Source: Oscillospiraceae bacterium
GTDB lineage: Bacteria; Bacillota; Clostridia; Oscillospirales; Oscillospiraceae
Assembly: GCA_017480395.1 (NCBI GenBank)
Contig: JAFVAS010000211.1
Location: 1-16,931 of the forward strand
Reading direction: 5' to 3'
DNA: 16,931 bases
Part shown: in pieces, positions 1 through 6,390 of the stretch
Layout: each line of letters opens with the position of its first letter
Numbering within the stretch: position 1 is the stretch's first letter
The notes under the pieces: model-generated
Database searches by the model: none
What the model saw: only the letters and a program-made list of their open reading frames with translations
Told to the model about the DNA's origin: nothing
Position numbers and translations under genes: made by a program

Positions 1-294
1 GGTCTTCTCCATCATGCGGTTGATGGCCTTGACGATCCAGAAGACCACAAAGGCGGTGATCAGGAAGACGATGATGGCGTTGATGACCGCGCCGATGCCG
101 AAGCCGCCGGGGGCCCACTCCGCAAAGGTGGAGTTGGGGATGGCCAGGCCGATGATGGGGGTCAGCAGGTTCTCCACGATGGCGGTGACGATGGCGGTGA
201 AGGCGCCGCCGATGACCACGCCGACGGCCATGTCGATGACGTTGCCGCGCAGGATGAATGCCTTAAATTCGTCGAGCCAGGAGGGTTTTTTCAT
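1..294 (-). CDS. mscL: Large-conductance mechanosensitive channel MscL (partial, C-terminus off window)
   Basis: The translated N-terminal 98 residues begin MKKPSWLDEFKAFILRGNVI, followed by DMAVGVVIGGAFTAIV, the hallmark amphipathic N-terminal helix and first pore-lining membrane helix of MscL. A loop with NSTFAEWAPGG and a second membrane segment (about residues 66-90, INAIIVFLITAFVVFWIVKAI) follow. MscL forms a homopentameric pore in the cytoplasmic membrane that opens under hypo-osmotic tension. The family is about 120-150 residues, so only the cytoplasmic C-terminal helix is missing beyond position 1. The ATG at 294 has an AGGAAG Shine-Dalgarno about 7 bases upstream. The gene starts 54 bases after serS on the same strand with no terminator or clear promoter between, so co-transcription with serS is likely. 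Confidence 0.95.
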   Translation of the reverse strand, partial: MKKPSWLDEFKAFILRGNVIDMAVGVVIGGAFTAIVTAIVENLLTPIIGLAIPNSTFAEWAPGGFGIGAVINAIIVFLITAFVVFWIVKAINRMMEKT

Positions 295-348
295 AGTGAT
301 AACTTCCTTTCTGTTTTCTTTCTCTGGGGTGGGTGGGATCGTTATATT

Positions 349-1743
349 TCAGCCCTGGGGCGGAATATACGTGTTGGCGCGCGCCAGCGTCTCCTTGCCG
401 CCCATGTATGGGCGCAGGGGGGCGGGAATGCGGACGGTGCCGTCGGCCTGGAGGTTGTTCTCCAAAAACGCGATGAGCATCCGGGGGGGCGCGACGCAGG
501 TGTTGTTCAGAGTGTGGGCCAGGACGGTGCGGGGCTTGGTGACGGTCTTGCCCTTCTTGTCGGTGGCGGTGTAGCTCTCCTTGTAGCGGATGCCCAGCCG
601 CCGGGCCTGGGCGTCGCCCAGGTTGGAGCAGGAGCAGACCTCGAAGAACTTCTGCTGCCGGGGGGACCAGGCCTCGATGTCGCAGCTCTTGACCTTCAGA
701 TCGGCCAGGTCGCCGGAGCAGCACTCCAGCTGCCGCACGGGGATGTCCAGGGAGCGGAACAGCTCCACCGAGTTGCGCCACAGCTGCTCATACCAGTTCA
801 TGGAGTCCTCCGGCTTGCAGATGACGATCATCTCCTGCTTTTCAAACTGGTGGATGCGGTAGACGCCCCGTTCCTCCAGGCCGTGGGAGCCCTTCTCCTT
901 GCGGAAGCAGGGGGAGTAGGAGGTCAGGGTGAGGGGCAGGCTCTCCTCCGGGATGATCTGGCCGTTGAACCGGGCGATCATGGAGTGCTCGCTGGTGCCG
1001 ATGAGGTAGAGGCTGTTGCGGGGGTCCTTGTTCTCCCCGTCCTCGATCTTATACATCATGGCGTCCATCTCGGGGAAGGACATGACGCCCTCCACCATCT
1101 CCCCCCGGATCATGTAGGGCGGGATGACGTAGGTGAAGCCCTTGTCGATCATAAAGTCCCGGGCGTAGGCCAGCACCGCCTCGTGCAGCCGGGCGATGTC
1201 CCCCAGCAGATAGTAGAACCCGGTGCCGGAGACCCGCCGTGCGGAGCTGAGATCCAGACCGTTGAAGGCGGCCATGATATCCGCGTGGTAAGGGATTTCG
1301 AAGTCGGGCACGGTGCACTCGCCAAAGCGCTGCACCTCCACATTGTGGCTGTCATCCGGGCCGATGGGGACGCTGGGGTCGATGATGTTGGGGATGACCA
1401 GCATGATCTCCCGCACCTTCGCGGCCAGGGTCTCGGCCTCGACTTCCAGTTTTTCCCTCTCCTCCGCCTCGCGGGTCACCTGGGCCTGGAGCTCGGCGGC
1501 CTGCCGCTCCAGCTCCTGGGCCTGCTCCGGGTTTTTCTTTGCCATGCCCTTGAGCTGGCCGATCCGCTTGGAGAGGGCGTTCCGGTTGGCCTGGAGGGCC
1601 TCGGCGGCCTGCTTGGCCTCCAGCTGCCGGGCGTAGAGGGCGATGACCTCGTCCACCAGGGGCAGCTTCTCCTCCTGGAATTTGTTGCGGATGTTCTGTT
1701 TCACAATCTCCGGGTTCTCCCGGACAAATTTGATGTCTAACAT
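349..1743 (-). CDS. serS: Seryl-tRNA synthetase (class II aaRS)
   Basis: 464-residue cytoplasmic enzyme that charges tRNA-Ser (and tRNA-Sec if present) with serine. Residues 1-115 form the N-terminal tRNA-binding domain with a long antiparallel coiled coil (about 30-112, rich in E/A/Q/K/L), followed by VIPNIIDPSVPIG. The class II core shows the TxE-type motif (GTSEH, about 249-253), motif 2 (FRKEKGSHG...RIHQFEKQEM, about 280-305) and motif 3 (LNNTCVAPPRMLIAFLENN, about 412-430), ending APLRPYMGG as in other SerRS. Motif 3 deviates from the common bacterial NGSGLAVGRT form but keeps the arginine. The protein is about 40 residues longer than typical bacterial SerRS (about 425), partly through a short insertion before motif 3 and a tail after PYMGG. 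It starts 25 bases after parB on the same strand, with GAGGAG about 13 bases before the ATG. Confidence 0.95.
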   Translation of the reverse strand: MLDIKFVRENPEIVKQNIRNKFQEEKLPLVDEVIALYARQLEAKQAAEALQANRNALSKRIGQLKGMAKKNPEQAQELERQAAELQAQVTREAEEREKLEVEAETLAAKVREIMLVIPNIIDPSVPIGPDDSHNVEVQRFGECTVPDFEIPYHADIMAAFNGLDLSSARRVSGTGFYYLLGDIARLHEAVLAYARDFMIDKGFTYVIPPYMIRGEMVEGVMSFPEMDAMMYKIEDGENKDPRNSLYLIGTSEHSMIARFNGQIIPEESLPLTLTSYSPCFRKEKGSHGLEERGVYRIHQFEKQEMIVICKPEDSMNWYEQLWRNSVELFRSLDIPVRQLECCSGDLADLKVKSCDIEAWSPRQQKFFEVCSCSNLGDAQARRLGIRYKESYTATDKKGKTVTKPRTVLAHTLNNTCVAPPRMLIAFLENNLQADGTVRIPAPLRPYMGGKETLARANTYIPPQG

Positions 1744-1768
1744 GGGTGTTTGCTTCTCTCCTCAATGT

Positions 1769-2674
1769 TCAAGTTTCCTGATTTGCGTATCCCCGTTTTT
1801 TCAGGGCGGACAGGGCGTCCAGCAGGTCGTTCAGGTCGTCCACGCCGTAGTATTCCAGCTCCAGACGGCCCTTTCGCTTGCCGGTGACGATTTTGACCCT
1901 TCGGCCCAGCTTGTCCCCCAGCTCCTTGGCGGCGACGGCGGCGTAATCCACCGATGCGGGGTCTTTTGGGGCCTGTTTCGGCTCCTTTTTGGGGGTGTTG
2001 AGGGCCTTGACCAGCGCCTCGGTCTGCCGCACGGAGAGGTCCTCCTCCGCGATCTTCTCCGCCAGCTTCTGCTGCGCGGCGGGATCTTTTACCCCCAGCA
2101 GCGCCCGGGCGTGGCCGGCGGAGATGCGTCCGTCCTCCACCATGGCCTGGATGGGCTCGGGCAGGTGGATGAGCCGCAGGGCGTTGGCCACGGCGGGGCG
2201 GGACTTGCCCACCCGCTCGGCGCACTCCTCCTGGGTCAGGCCGAACTCCCGCATCAGCTTGTCATAGCCCGCGGCCTCCTCAATCGGGTTTAAGTCCTCC
2301 CGCTGGAGGTTTTCGATCAGGGACAGCTCCATGACCTTCCGGTCGTCTGCCTCAATTACCAGCACCGGGATCTCGGTCAGTCCCGCCTGCCGGGCGGCCC
2401 GCCAGCGGCGCTCGCCGGAGATGATCTGATAGTATCCCGTCTGGAGCAGGCGGACGGTGATTGGCTGGAGGACGCCGTGGGTGGCGATGCTGTCCGCCAG
2501 ATCGGATAGGGCCTCCGGGTCGAACTGTTTTCGCGGCTGGGCGGCGTTGGGCTCCACCTTGGCGATGGGGAGGGTTGTTACGCCGCTGCTCTCCGCGCTG
2601 TCCAGCACCGAGGGGGTCCCGCCCAGCAGGGCATCCAGCCCCCGGCCCAGGCCGGAGCTTGTCTTTTTTGCCAT
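1769..2674 (-). CDS. parB: Chromosome partitioning protein ParB (Spo0J type)
   Basis: 301-residue CTP-dependent DNA clamp that loads at parS, spreads, and recruits SMC/ParA for origin segregation. Visible parts in order: N-terminal GLGRGLDALLGG (ParA-interacting type), N-domain PNAAQPRKQF (42-51), CTP-binding GERRWRA (87-93), ENLQREDLNPIEEA (121-134), the parS-reading helix-turn-helix (about 146-170, GKSRPAVANALRL), SAGHARAL (185-192), and a C-terminal dimerisation domain (about 255-301). At the four positions reported to separate ParB from Noc DNA specificity it carries R159, A165, H170 and G187, the ParB-like pattern. The start is supported by AGGAG seven bases before the ATG. A perfect parS lies 24 bases upstream of the start, and serS follows directly. 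Confidence 0.96.
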   Translation of the reverse strand: MAKKTSSGLGRGLDALLGGTPSVLDSAESSGVTTLPIAKVEPNAAQPRKQFDPEALSDLADSIATHGVLQPITVRLLQTGYYQIISGERRWRAARQAGLTEIPVLVIEADDRKVMELSLIENLQREDLNPIEEAAGYDKLMREFGLTQEECAERVGKSRPAVANALRLIHLPEPIQAMVEDGRISAGHARALLGVKDPAAQQKLAEKIAEEDLSVRQTEALVKALNTPKKEPKQAPKDPASVDYAAVAAKELGDKLGRRVKIVTGKRKGRLELEYYGVDDLNDLLDALSALKKRGYANQET

Positions 2675-2697
2675 ATCTCTTCTCCTGTCATTTGGAA

Positions 2698-2713
2698 TGT
2701 TTCACGTGAAACA
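2698..2713. promoter_or_regulatory. parS: parS centromere site 1
   Basis: TGTTTCACGTGAAACA, an exact match to the Bacillus-type 16-bp parS palindrome. It sits between the stop codon of the YcxB-like gene and the parB ribosome binding site, so it is in the transcribed leader of parB. It is the expected loading site for the ParB encoded next to it. Confidence 0.96.
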
Positions 2714-2718
2714 GGGGT

Positions 2719-3288
2719 TTATTTCTTTTTGAAGCCGGTCTGCTTCGCCCGGGAACATTTGGCCCGCAGGTAGGGCAAAAACCCGGTCAGGCCCACGGTG
2801 TCCTCCAGCCGGAGGATGGACCAGTGATCCTCTCGGTCGGTGAAATAGAGGTAGTCGCCGTGGCGGGCCAGCTTGGTGATCTCCTCATAGCGGATGTTCT
2901 GCTGGGAGAGACTGATGCGGTTCACCACCGCCACGCCCTGGGGCCAGAAGACCATCTGCTGGCCGATGACCTCCGTCTGATAGCGGGACGCGAAGCGCTC
3001 CGCCTGCATGCCTGCCAGGCGCTTGGGGGAGTTGGCCCGCAGAAACAGCGCGACTCCACCCACCAGCCAGGCCATCCACGCCTCAAAGCTCAGGTGCAGC
3101 ATGTAGAGCACCGCGCCGAGCAGGACGAAGAAAATGCCGAGGGCCAGGTAGAGCACCATAAACACCGGGTTGACCAGCTCCTTGCCGCAGGCGATCAGGC
3201 CGTCCGGATCCGTCTGTGTGTTGATCAGGTAGTCCGGCTCCAGATTGACAGGAAGGGATGTGGTTTGGGTTTCTACTCGATCTTCCAT
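2719..3288 (-). CDS. YcxB-like two-helix membrane protein between parA and parB
   Basis: 189 residues starting MEDRVETQTTSLPVNLEPDY. The start ATG overlaps the parA stop as TGATG and has GGAG about 9 bases upstream, so translation is coupled to parA. An in-frame upstream extension of 20 residues lies inside parA and is not credible. After about 40 soluble residues there are two adjacent membrane helices (about 45-65 VFMVLYLALGIFFVLLGAVL and about 70-83 WMAWLVGGVALFL), then a soluble domain (YQTEVIGQQMVFWPQG...YEEITKLARHGDYLYF) that resembles the YcxB-like C-terminal domain, where a beta-rich module follows a TM hairpin. Specific function is unknown; family assignment is from pattern memory only. 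Its place inside the parA-parB operon suggests a membrane-linked role near the segregation machinery, but this is inference. Confidence 0.85.
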   Translation of the reverse strand: MEDRVETQTTSLPVNLEPDYLINTQTDPDGLIACGKELVNPVFMVLYLALGIFFVLLGAVLYMLHLSFEAWMAWLVGGVALFLRANSPKRLAGMQAERFASRYQTEVIGQQMVFWPQGVAVVNRISLSQQNIRYEEITKLARHGDYLYFTDREDHWSILRLEDTVGLTGFLPYLRAKCSRAKQTGFKKK

Positions 3289-4043
3289 CAGTCTCGCTCC
3301 AGGAGCTCCTGAGCCAGCGCCTGATAGGCCGCCGCCCCCTTGCTCCACTTGTCATAGGCCAGCACGGGCTTCCCGTGGCTGGGTGCCTCGGCCAGGCGGG
3401 TGTTCCGGGGAATGACGGTGGCATAGACCTGCCCCCGGAAGTGGCGCTTGACCTCCTCCGCCACCTGAATGCTCAGATTGGTTCGTCCGTTGTACATGGT
3501 CAGCAGCACACCCTCCACCGCGATGGACGGATTCAGCCGCCGCTTGACGATGCGCAGGGTGTTCATCAGGTCGCTCAGCCCCTCCAGCGCGTAGTATTCG
3601 CACTGTACGGGAATCAGTACGCTTCTTGCCGCCACCAGACCGTTGAGTGTCAGCAGCTCCAGAGAGGGCGGACAGTCGATCAGGATGTAATCGTAGTGCT
3701 CCTCCACGGTGTCCAAGGCGTCGGAGAGCAGGAACTCCCGGCGATCCAGGCCGACCAGCTCGATGGCGGCTCCGGCCAAAGCCTTGTTGGAGGGGAGCAG
3801 GTCGCCATAGGGCGTTTTGACGACGGCGGAGGCACAGGGTGCGCCGTTGACCATTACGTCGTAGACGTTGGGGGAGACGGTATTTTTGTCCGCGCCAAAG
3901 CCGGAGGTGGCGTTGCCCTGGGGGTCAAAGTCCACCAGCAGCACCCGCTTGCCCGCATCGGCCAGGGCAGCGGCAAGGTTGACGGCGGTGGTGGTCTTGC
4001 CCACGCCGCCCTTTTGGTTGGCCACTACGATTCGCTTTGCCAT
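3288..4043 (-). CDS. parA: Chromosome partitioning ATPase ParA (Soj type)
   Basis: 251-residue deviant Walker ATPase. MAKRIVVANQKGGVGKTTTA gives the deviant Walker A (KGGVGKTT, 11-18), DFDPQGN (38-44) is the switch I region, and YDYILIDCPPSL is the Walker B region. ParA binds DNA non-specifically as an ATP dimer and is stimulated by the ParB N-terminus; in Firmicutes Soj also regulates DnaA. Length and motifs match chromosomal Soj (about 250-255 residues), with no N-terminal HTH as in plasmid type Ia. Shine-Dalgarno GGAGG lies 7 bases before the ATG, and a near-consensus promoter lies 40-70 bases upstream. It is the first gene of the parA / YcxB-like / parB / serS run. Confidence 0.97.
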   Translation of the reverse strand: MAKRIVVANQKGGVGKTTTAVNLAAALADAGKRVLLVDFDPQGNATSGFGADKNTVSPNVYDVMVNGAPCASAVVKTPYGDLLPSNKALAGAAIELVGLDRREFLLSDALDTVEEHYDYILIDCPPSLELLTLNGLVAARSVLIPVQCEYYALEGLSDLMNTLRIVKRRLNPSIAVEGVLLTMYNGRTNLSIQVAEEVKRHFRGQVYATVIPRNTRLAEAPSHGKPVLAYDKWSKGAAAYQALAQELLERD

Positions 4044-4086
4044 TGGTCTGCCTCCGTCTGCCTGGGATTGGTTCGGTTAGACTTAT

Positions 4087-4115
4087 ATTATAATATTATT
4101 CTTCTTTCATTGCAA
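4087..4115 (-). promoter_or_regulatory. Sigma-A type promoter of the parA operon
   Basis: On the minus strand, TTGCAA (4115-4110) and a perfect TATAAT (4092-4087) are separated by exactly 17 bases, inside a notably AT-rich stretch in an otherwise GC-rich region. Predicted transcription start is near 4080, giving a leader of about 37 bases to the parA ATG. The parS/terminator palindrome lies about 37-64 bases upstream of the -35 box. Confidence 0.85.
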
Positions 4116-4130
4116 GGGCTAATGCCCATG

Positions 4131-4179
4131 GGAATAGAAAAAACAAAAAATGGGGAATGTTTCACGTGAAACATTCCCC
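4131..4179 (-). terminator. Intrinsic terminator of noc whose stem contains parS
   Basis: The 28-bp perfect palindrome at 4152-4179 begins 4 bases after the noc stop codon. On the minus strand it is followed directly by ATTTTTTGTTTTTT (4151-4138), i.e. a GC-ended hairpin plus U tract. On the plus strand there is no U tract. It should end noc transcripts before the parA promoter. Confidence 0.8.
4158..4173. promoter_or_regulatory. parS: parS centromere site 2
   Basis: Second exact TGTTTCACGTGAAACA. It is embedded in a longer perfect palindrome (4152-4179) in which GGGGAA and TTCCCC flank the parS core. It lies between the noc stop codon and the parA promoter. Confidence 0.96.
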
Positions 4180-4183
4180 GCTG

Positions 4184-5035
4184 TCACATCACCTGTTCCT
4201 CGCCCACCGGGATTCTGACCGTCAGGGTCAGCACCCCGTCCCGCTGGGTCTGCTCCCGGGTGGCGGGCACCCCGGCGGACTGCATCAGCCGCACCGAGCG
4301 GTCAATGGTGTTGAGAAAGAACCGGATGTCCCGGATATGGTAGACCGGCGTCCGGCGTTCGACGGGTTTCGACGGCGTTTTTGCCGGGGCAGGCCCGTCC
4401 GCCACCCGGGGGGACAGCAGCTTTTCGATGTAGGCCTCGGTCCTGGCCACGGTGAGCTGGTGCCGGGCGATGTGCTCCGCCGCCTCCAGCCGCTGCTCCG
4501 CCGGCAGCCGCAGCAGGGCCCGGGCGTGCCGCTCGGACAGTCCGGCGCGCTGCACCACCGCGATGACATCCGGGGCCAGCTTGAGCAGCCGCAGCTTGTT
4601 GGCGACGGCGGACTGGCTCTTGCCCACCTTGCGGGCGGCCTGCTCCTGGCTGAGCCCGTGCTGGACGATGAGCCGCCGGAGGGCCACCGCCTCCTCCATA
4701 AAATCCAGATCCCGGCGCTGTAAATTCTCCACCAGGGCCAGCAGGGCCGACTCCGTGTCGTCGGCGTCCACCAGAATGCAGGGCACCGTGGGCAGGCCCA
4801 CCATCCGCGCCGCCCGGAGCCGCCGCTCCCCGGAGATCAGCTGATAACGCGAGCCCCGGGCCCGGACGCTGAGGGGCTGCAAAATGCCGTGCTCCGCGAT
4901 GGAGGCGGCCAGCTCCTCCAGCCCCTCCCGGACGAACATGGTGCGGGGCTGGTTGGGGTTGGGAACGATGCTCTCCACCGGCAGGAAGAGCACCCGCTGG
5001 CTGTCGAACAGGCCCGAATTGCGTCTTGCTGTCAT
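4184..5035 (-). CDS. noc: Nucleoid occlusion protein Noc (ParB paralogue)
   Basis: 283 residues, the same length as B. subtilis Noc. It has a ParB-family N-domain (IVPNPNQPRTMF, about 23-34), CTP-binding GERRLRA (69-75), ENLQRRDLDFMEEA (103-116), and HTH GKSQSAVANKLRLLKL (138-153). The four positions reported to switch ParB to Noc DNA specificity are Q141, K147, K152 and R169, the full Noc set, in contrast to the neighbouring ParB. Noc binds its own NBS sites and antagonises FtsZ assembly over the nucleoid. The region before IVPN is only about 22 residues (about 40 in B. subtilis), so the membrane-targeting amphipathic helix is not obvious. Of three clustered starts, ATG at 5035 has AGAGG at 8-base spacing and is preferred to ATG 5041 or GTG 5044. 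Confidence 0.93.
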   Translation of the reverse strand: MTARRNSGLFDSQRVLFLPVESIVPNPNQPRTMFVREGLEELAASIAEHGILQPLSVRARGSRYQLISGERRLRAARMVGLPTVPCILVDADDTESALLALVENLQRRDLDFMEEAVALRRLIVQHGLSQEQAARKVGKSQSAVANKLRLLKLAPDVIAVVQRAGLSERHARALLRLPAEQRLEAAEHIARHQLTVARTEAYIEKLLSPRVADGPAPAKTPSKPVERRTPVYHIRDIRFFLNTIDRSVRLMQSAGVPATREQTQRDGVLTLTVRIPVGEEQVM

Positions 5036-5057
5036 GTTCATCACCTCTTTCGCGTAG

Positions 5058-5066
5058 AGTATACCA
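5058..5066 (-). promoter_or_regulatory. Extended -10 promoter of noc
   Basis: Minus-strand TGGTATACT (5066-5058) matches an extended -10 element (TGnTATAAT). No good -35 hexamer is seen at 16-18 bases, which is typical for extended -10 promoters. Predicted start is near 5051, leaving a very short leader with the AGAGG ribosome binding site. An inverted repeat TACCA-AAATA-TGGTA (5062-5076) overlaps it. Confidence 0.6.
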
Positions 5067-5105
5067 AAATATGGTAATCACAAACGCGGGAAAATCGTCG
5101 GGGAA

Positions 5106-5143
5106 GGATAAAAAAGCCGCCGATTCTTTGAAAAATCGGCGGC
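5106..5143 (-). terminator. Intrinsic terminator upstream of noc with no assigned transcript
   Basis: GCCGCCGATT (5116-5125) pairs with AATCGGCGGC (5134-5143) across an 8-base loop, and the minus strand continues TTTTTTATCC (5115-5106). This is a textbook rho-independent terminator for leftward transcription. No leftward gene lies to its right; the next gene (from 5333) is rightward. The rest of the intergenic region (5144-5262) shows no ORF or RNA that I recognise. Confidence 0.8.
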
Positions 5144-5262
5144 ACGGGCGGAAAATAGTTTGGAAAACGCGATTGTCGAAGGGGATCGGACTTTGCGCAA
5201 AGGTTTCGGGAAATGGATGAAAAGGCGGGGAAACGGAACTTTCTGGCGGGAAATAACGCGAG

Positions 5263-5291
5263 TTGCAAAGCGGGGCCTGAAATGTTATAAT
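5263..5291 (+). promoter_or_regulatory. Sigma-A type promoter of the CPBP protease gene
   Basis: TTGCAA (5263-5268), 17-base spacer, perfect TATAAT (5286-5291). Predicted start is near 5298, which argues against the upstream TTG at 5300 as translation start and for the one at 5333. Confidence 0.85.
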
Positions 5292-5332
5292 GTCGAAAAT
5301 TGCGTTCTATCTGGATCGGAGGAGGGGACGAC

Positions 5333-6310
5333 TTGGACGAGCTGGAATACACCGGCACAACGCCGGAACCGCTGCCGCCGGAGCCGGCTGCACCGCCGGA
5401 CCCGGCGGAGGAAAACCGCTGGGTCATGCGCAACCTGCGCCGCCGCTATTCCCGGATCGGCAGGGCCTTTCTGGCCTTTCTGGTGGTGCTGCAGGGCGTG
5501 GGAACGCTGATCTACTTCATCCCGGGCATTGAGGCGCATCCGCTGCTGGAGGAGCTGGCGGTCTATGTCCTGGGCTACGGCCCGGCGATATTGGTGCTCT
5601 GGCTGATTCTGCGCAAGCTCCCCAAGGGGACGTCCCCGGGGATGCGCATGAGCGTGCCGGTTTTTCTGCGCACGGCGGTGGTGAGCATCGGCCTGATCTA
5701 CCTCTTTGGCGAGGCCACCGACTACATCATCTCCGCCCTGGAGTGGATCACGGGGCTGCCCACGGGGGATCTGCTCCAGAGTGCGGCGGACAGCATGCCG
5801 GGCTGGGTCTTTGAGATCACCAGCGACATCTGCGCCCCGGTGGTGGAGGAGCTGATCTTCCGCAAGATCCTGCTGGACCGGCTGCGCCCCTTCGGCGATA
5901 TGCCCGCCATCCTGATCAGCGGCCTGGCCTTCGGGCTGTTCCACATGAATCTCTACCAGTTCTTCTACGCCGCGGCGCTGGGCATCCTCTTCGCCGGGGT
6001 GGTGCTCAAGACGGGCAAGATCTGGCACAGCATGCTGCTCCACGCCATCGTCAACTCCGGCACCTCCCTCATCGGCTATCTGGCCGGACTGGGGGACATC
6101 TGGGAGACGGCGATGACGGTGCTCTACTGGGTGCTCATCGCGGCGGCGGTCCTGCTGGTGCTGCGGCACTGCCGCTCCTATCGCTTCGCGCCCCCGCAGT
6201 ATCCCGCCACCAACCGCCAGGCGATGGTGGCCATCGTCCAGAGCGTGGGCATGTGGGTGGCCTTTGTCATCACCTTCGCCATCAGCGTCTGGATCATCTT
6301 CTACGTTTAG
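5333..6310 (+). CDS. CPBP (CAAX/Abi family) intramembrane glutamic protease
   Basis: 325 residues with a TTG start at 5333, chosen because GGAGGAGGGG (5318-5327) sits 5 bases upstream and the promoter start falls near 5298; the longer in-frame TTG at 5300 would be at the transcript end. A proline/glutamate-rich cytoplasmic N-terminus (1-38) precedes about eight hydrophobic segments. The family motifs are all present: EELIFRKIL (172-180, EExxxR), FGLFHMN (200-206, catalytic-type His204) and HAIVNS (237-242, HxxxN). CPBP proteases act within the membrane on prenylated or small peptide substrates and are often tied to bacteriocin self-immunity or signalling. The substrate cannot be told from sequence. 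It is monocistronic, ending at a strong terminator. Confidence 0.92.
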   Translation: MDELEYTGTTPEPLPPEPAAPPDPAEENRWVMRNLRRRYSRIGRAFLAFLVVLQGVGTLIYFIPGIEAHPLLEELAVYVLGYGPAILVLWLILRKLPKGTSPGMRMSVPVFLRTAVVSIGLIYLFGEATDYIISALEWITGLPTGDLLQSAADSMPGWVFEITSDICAPVVEELIFRKILLDRLRPFGDMPAILISGLAFGLFHMNLYQFFYAAALGILFAGVVLKTGKIWHSMLLHAIVNSGTSLIGYLAGLGDIWETAMTVLYWVLIAAAVLLVLRHCRSYRFAPPQYPATNRQAMVAIVQSVGMWVAFVITFAISVWIIFYV

Positions 6311-6328
6311 ACTTGAAACGGACAAAAA

Positions 6329-6371
6329 GCAAAAAAATCCCCATCCGGGCATCGGATGGGGATTTTTGCTT
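6329..6371. terminator. Bidirectional intrinsic terminator between CPBP gene and YbjN-like gene
   Basis: AAAAATCCCCATCC (6333-6346) pairs with GGATGGGGATTTTT (6354-6367) around a 7-base loop. The A tract on one side and T tract on the other give a U run in both directions, fitting the convergent genes. Confidence 0.93.
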
Positions 6372-6390
6372 GGCTATGGTTCTGTGCCGA

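Noticed and set aside
514..1740. Long plus-strand ORF (408 codons) antisense to serS
   Set aside because: It mirrors serS in a GC-rich region, is Gly/Leu/Val/Asp-rich without domain motifs, and has no ribosome binding site; the minus-strand frame is plainly SerRS.
5026..5220. Plus-strand ORF of 64 codons between noc and the CPBP gene
   Set aside because: It overlaps the noc start and promoter and the terminator hairpin, with no Shine-Dalgarno and no motifs.
5201..5253. TTTCGGGAAAT and GGCGGGAAATAAC as Noc binding sites (NBS)
   Set aside because: Only one half-site each; the CCCGGG centre of the NBS palindrome is absent.
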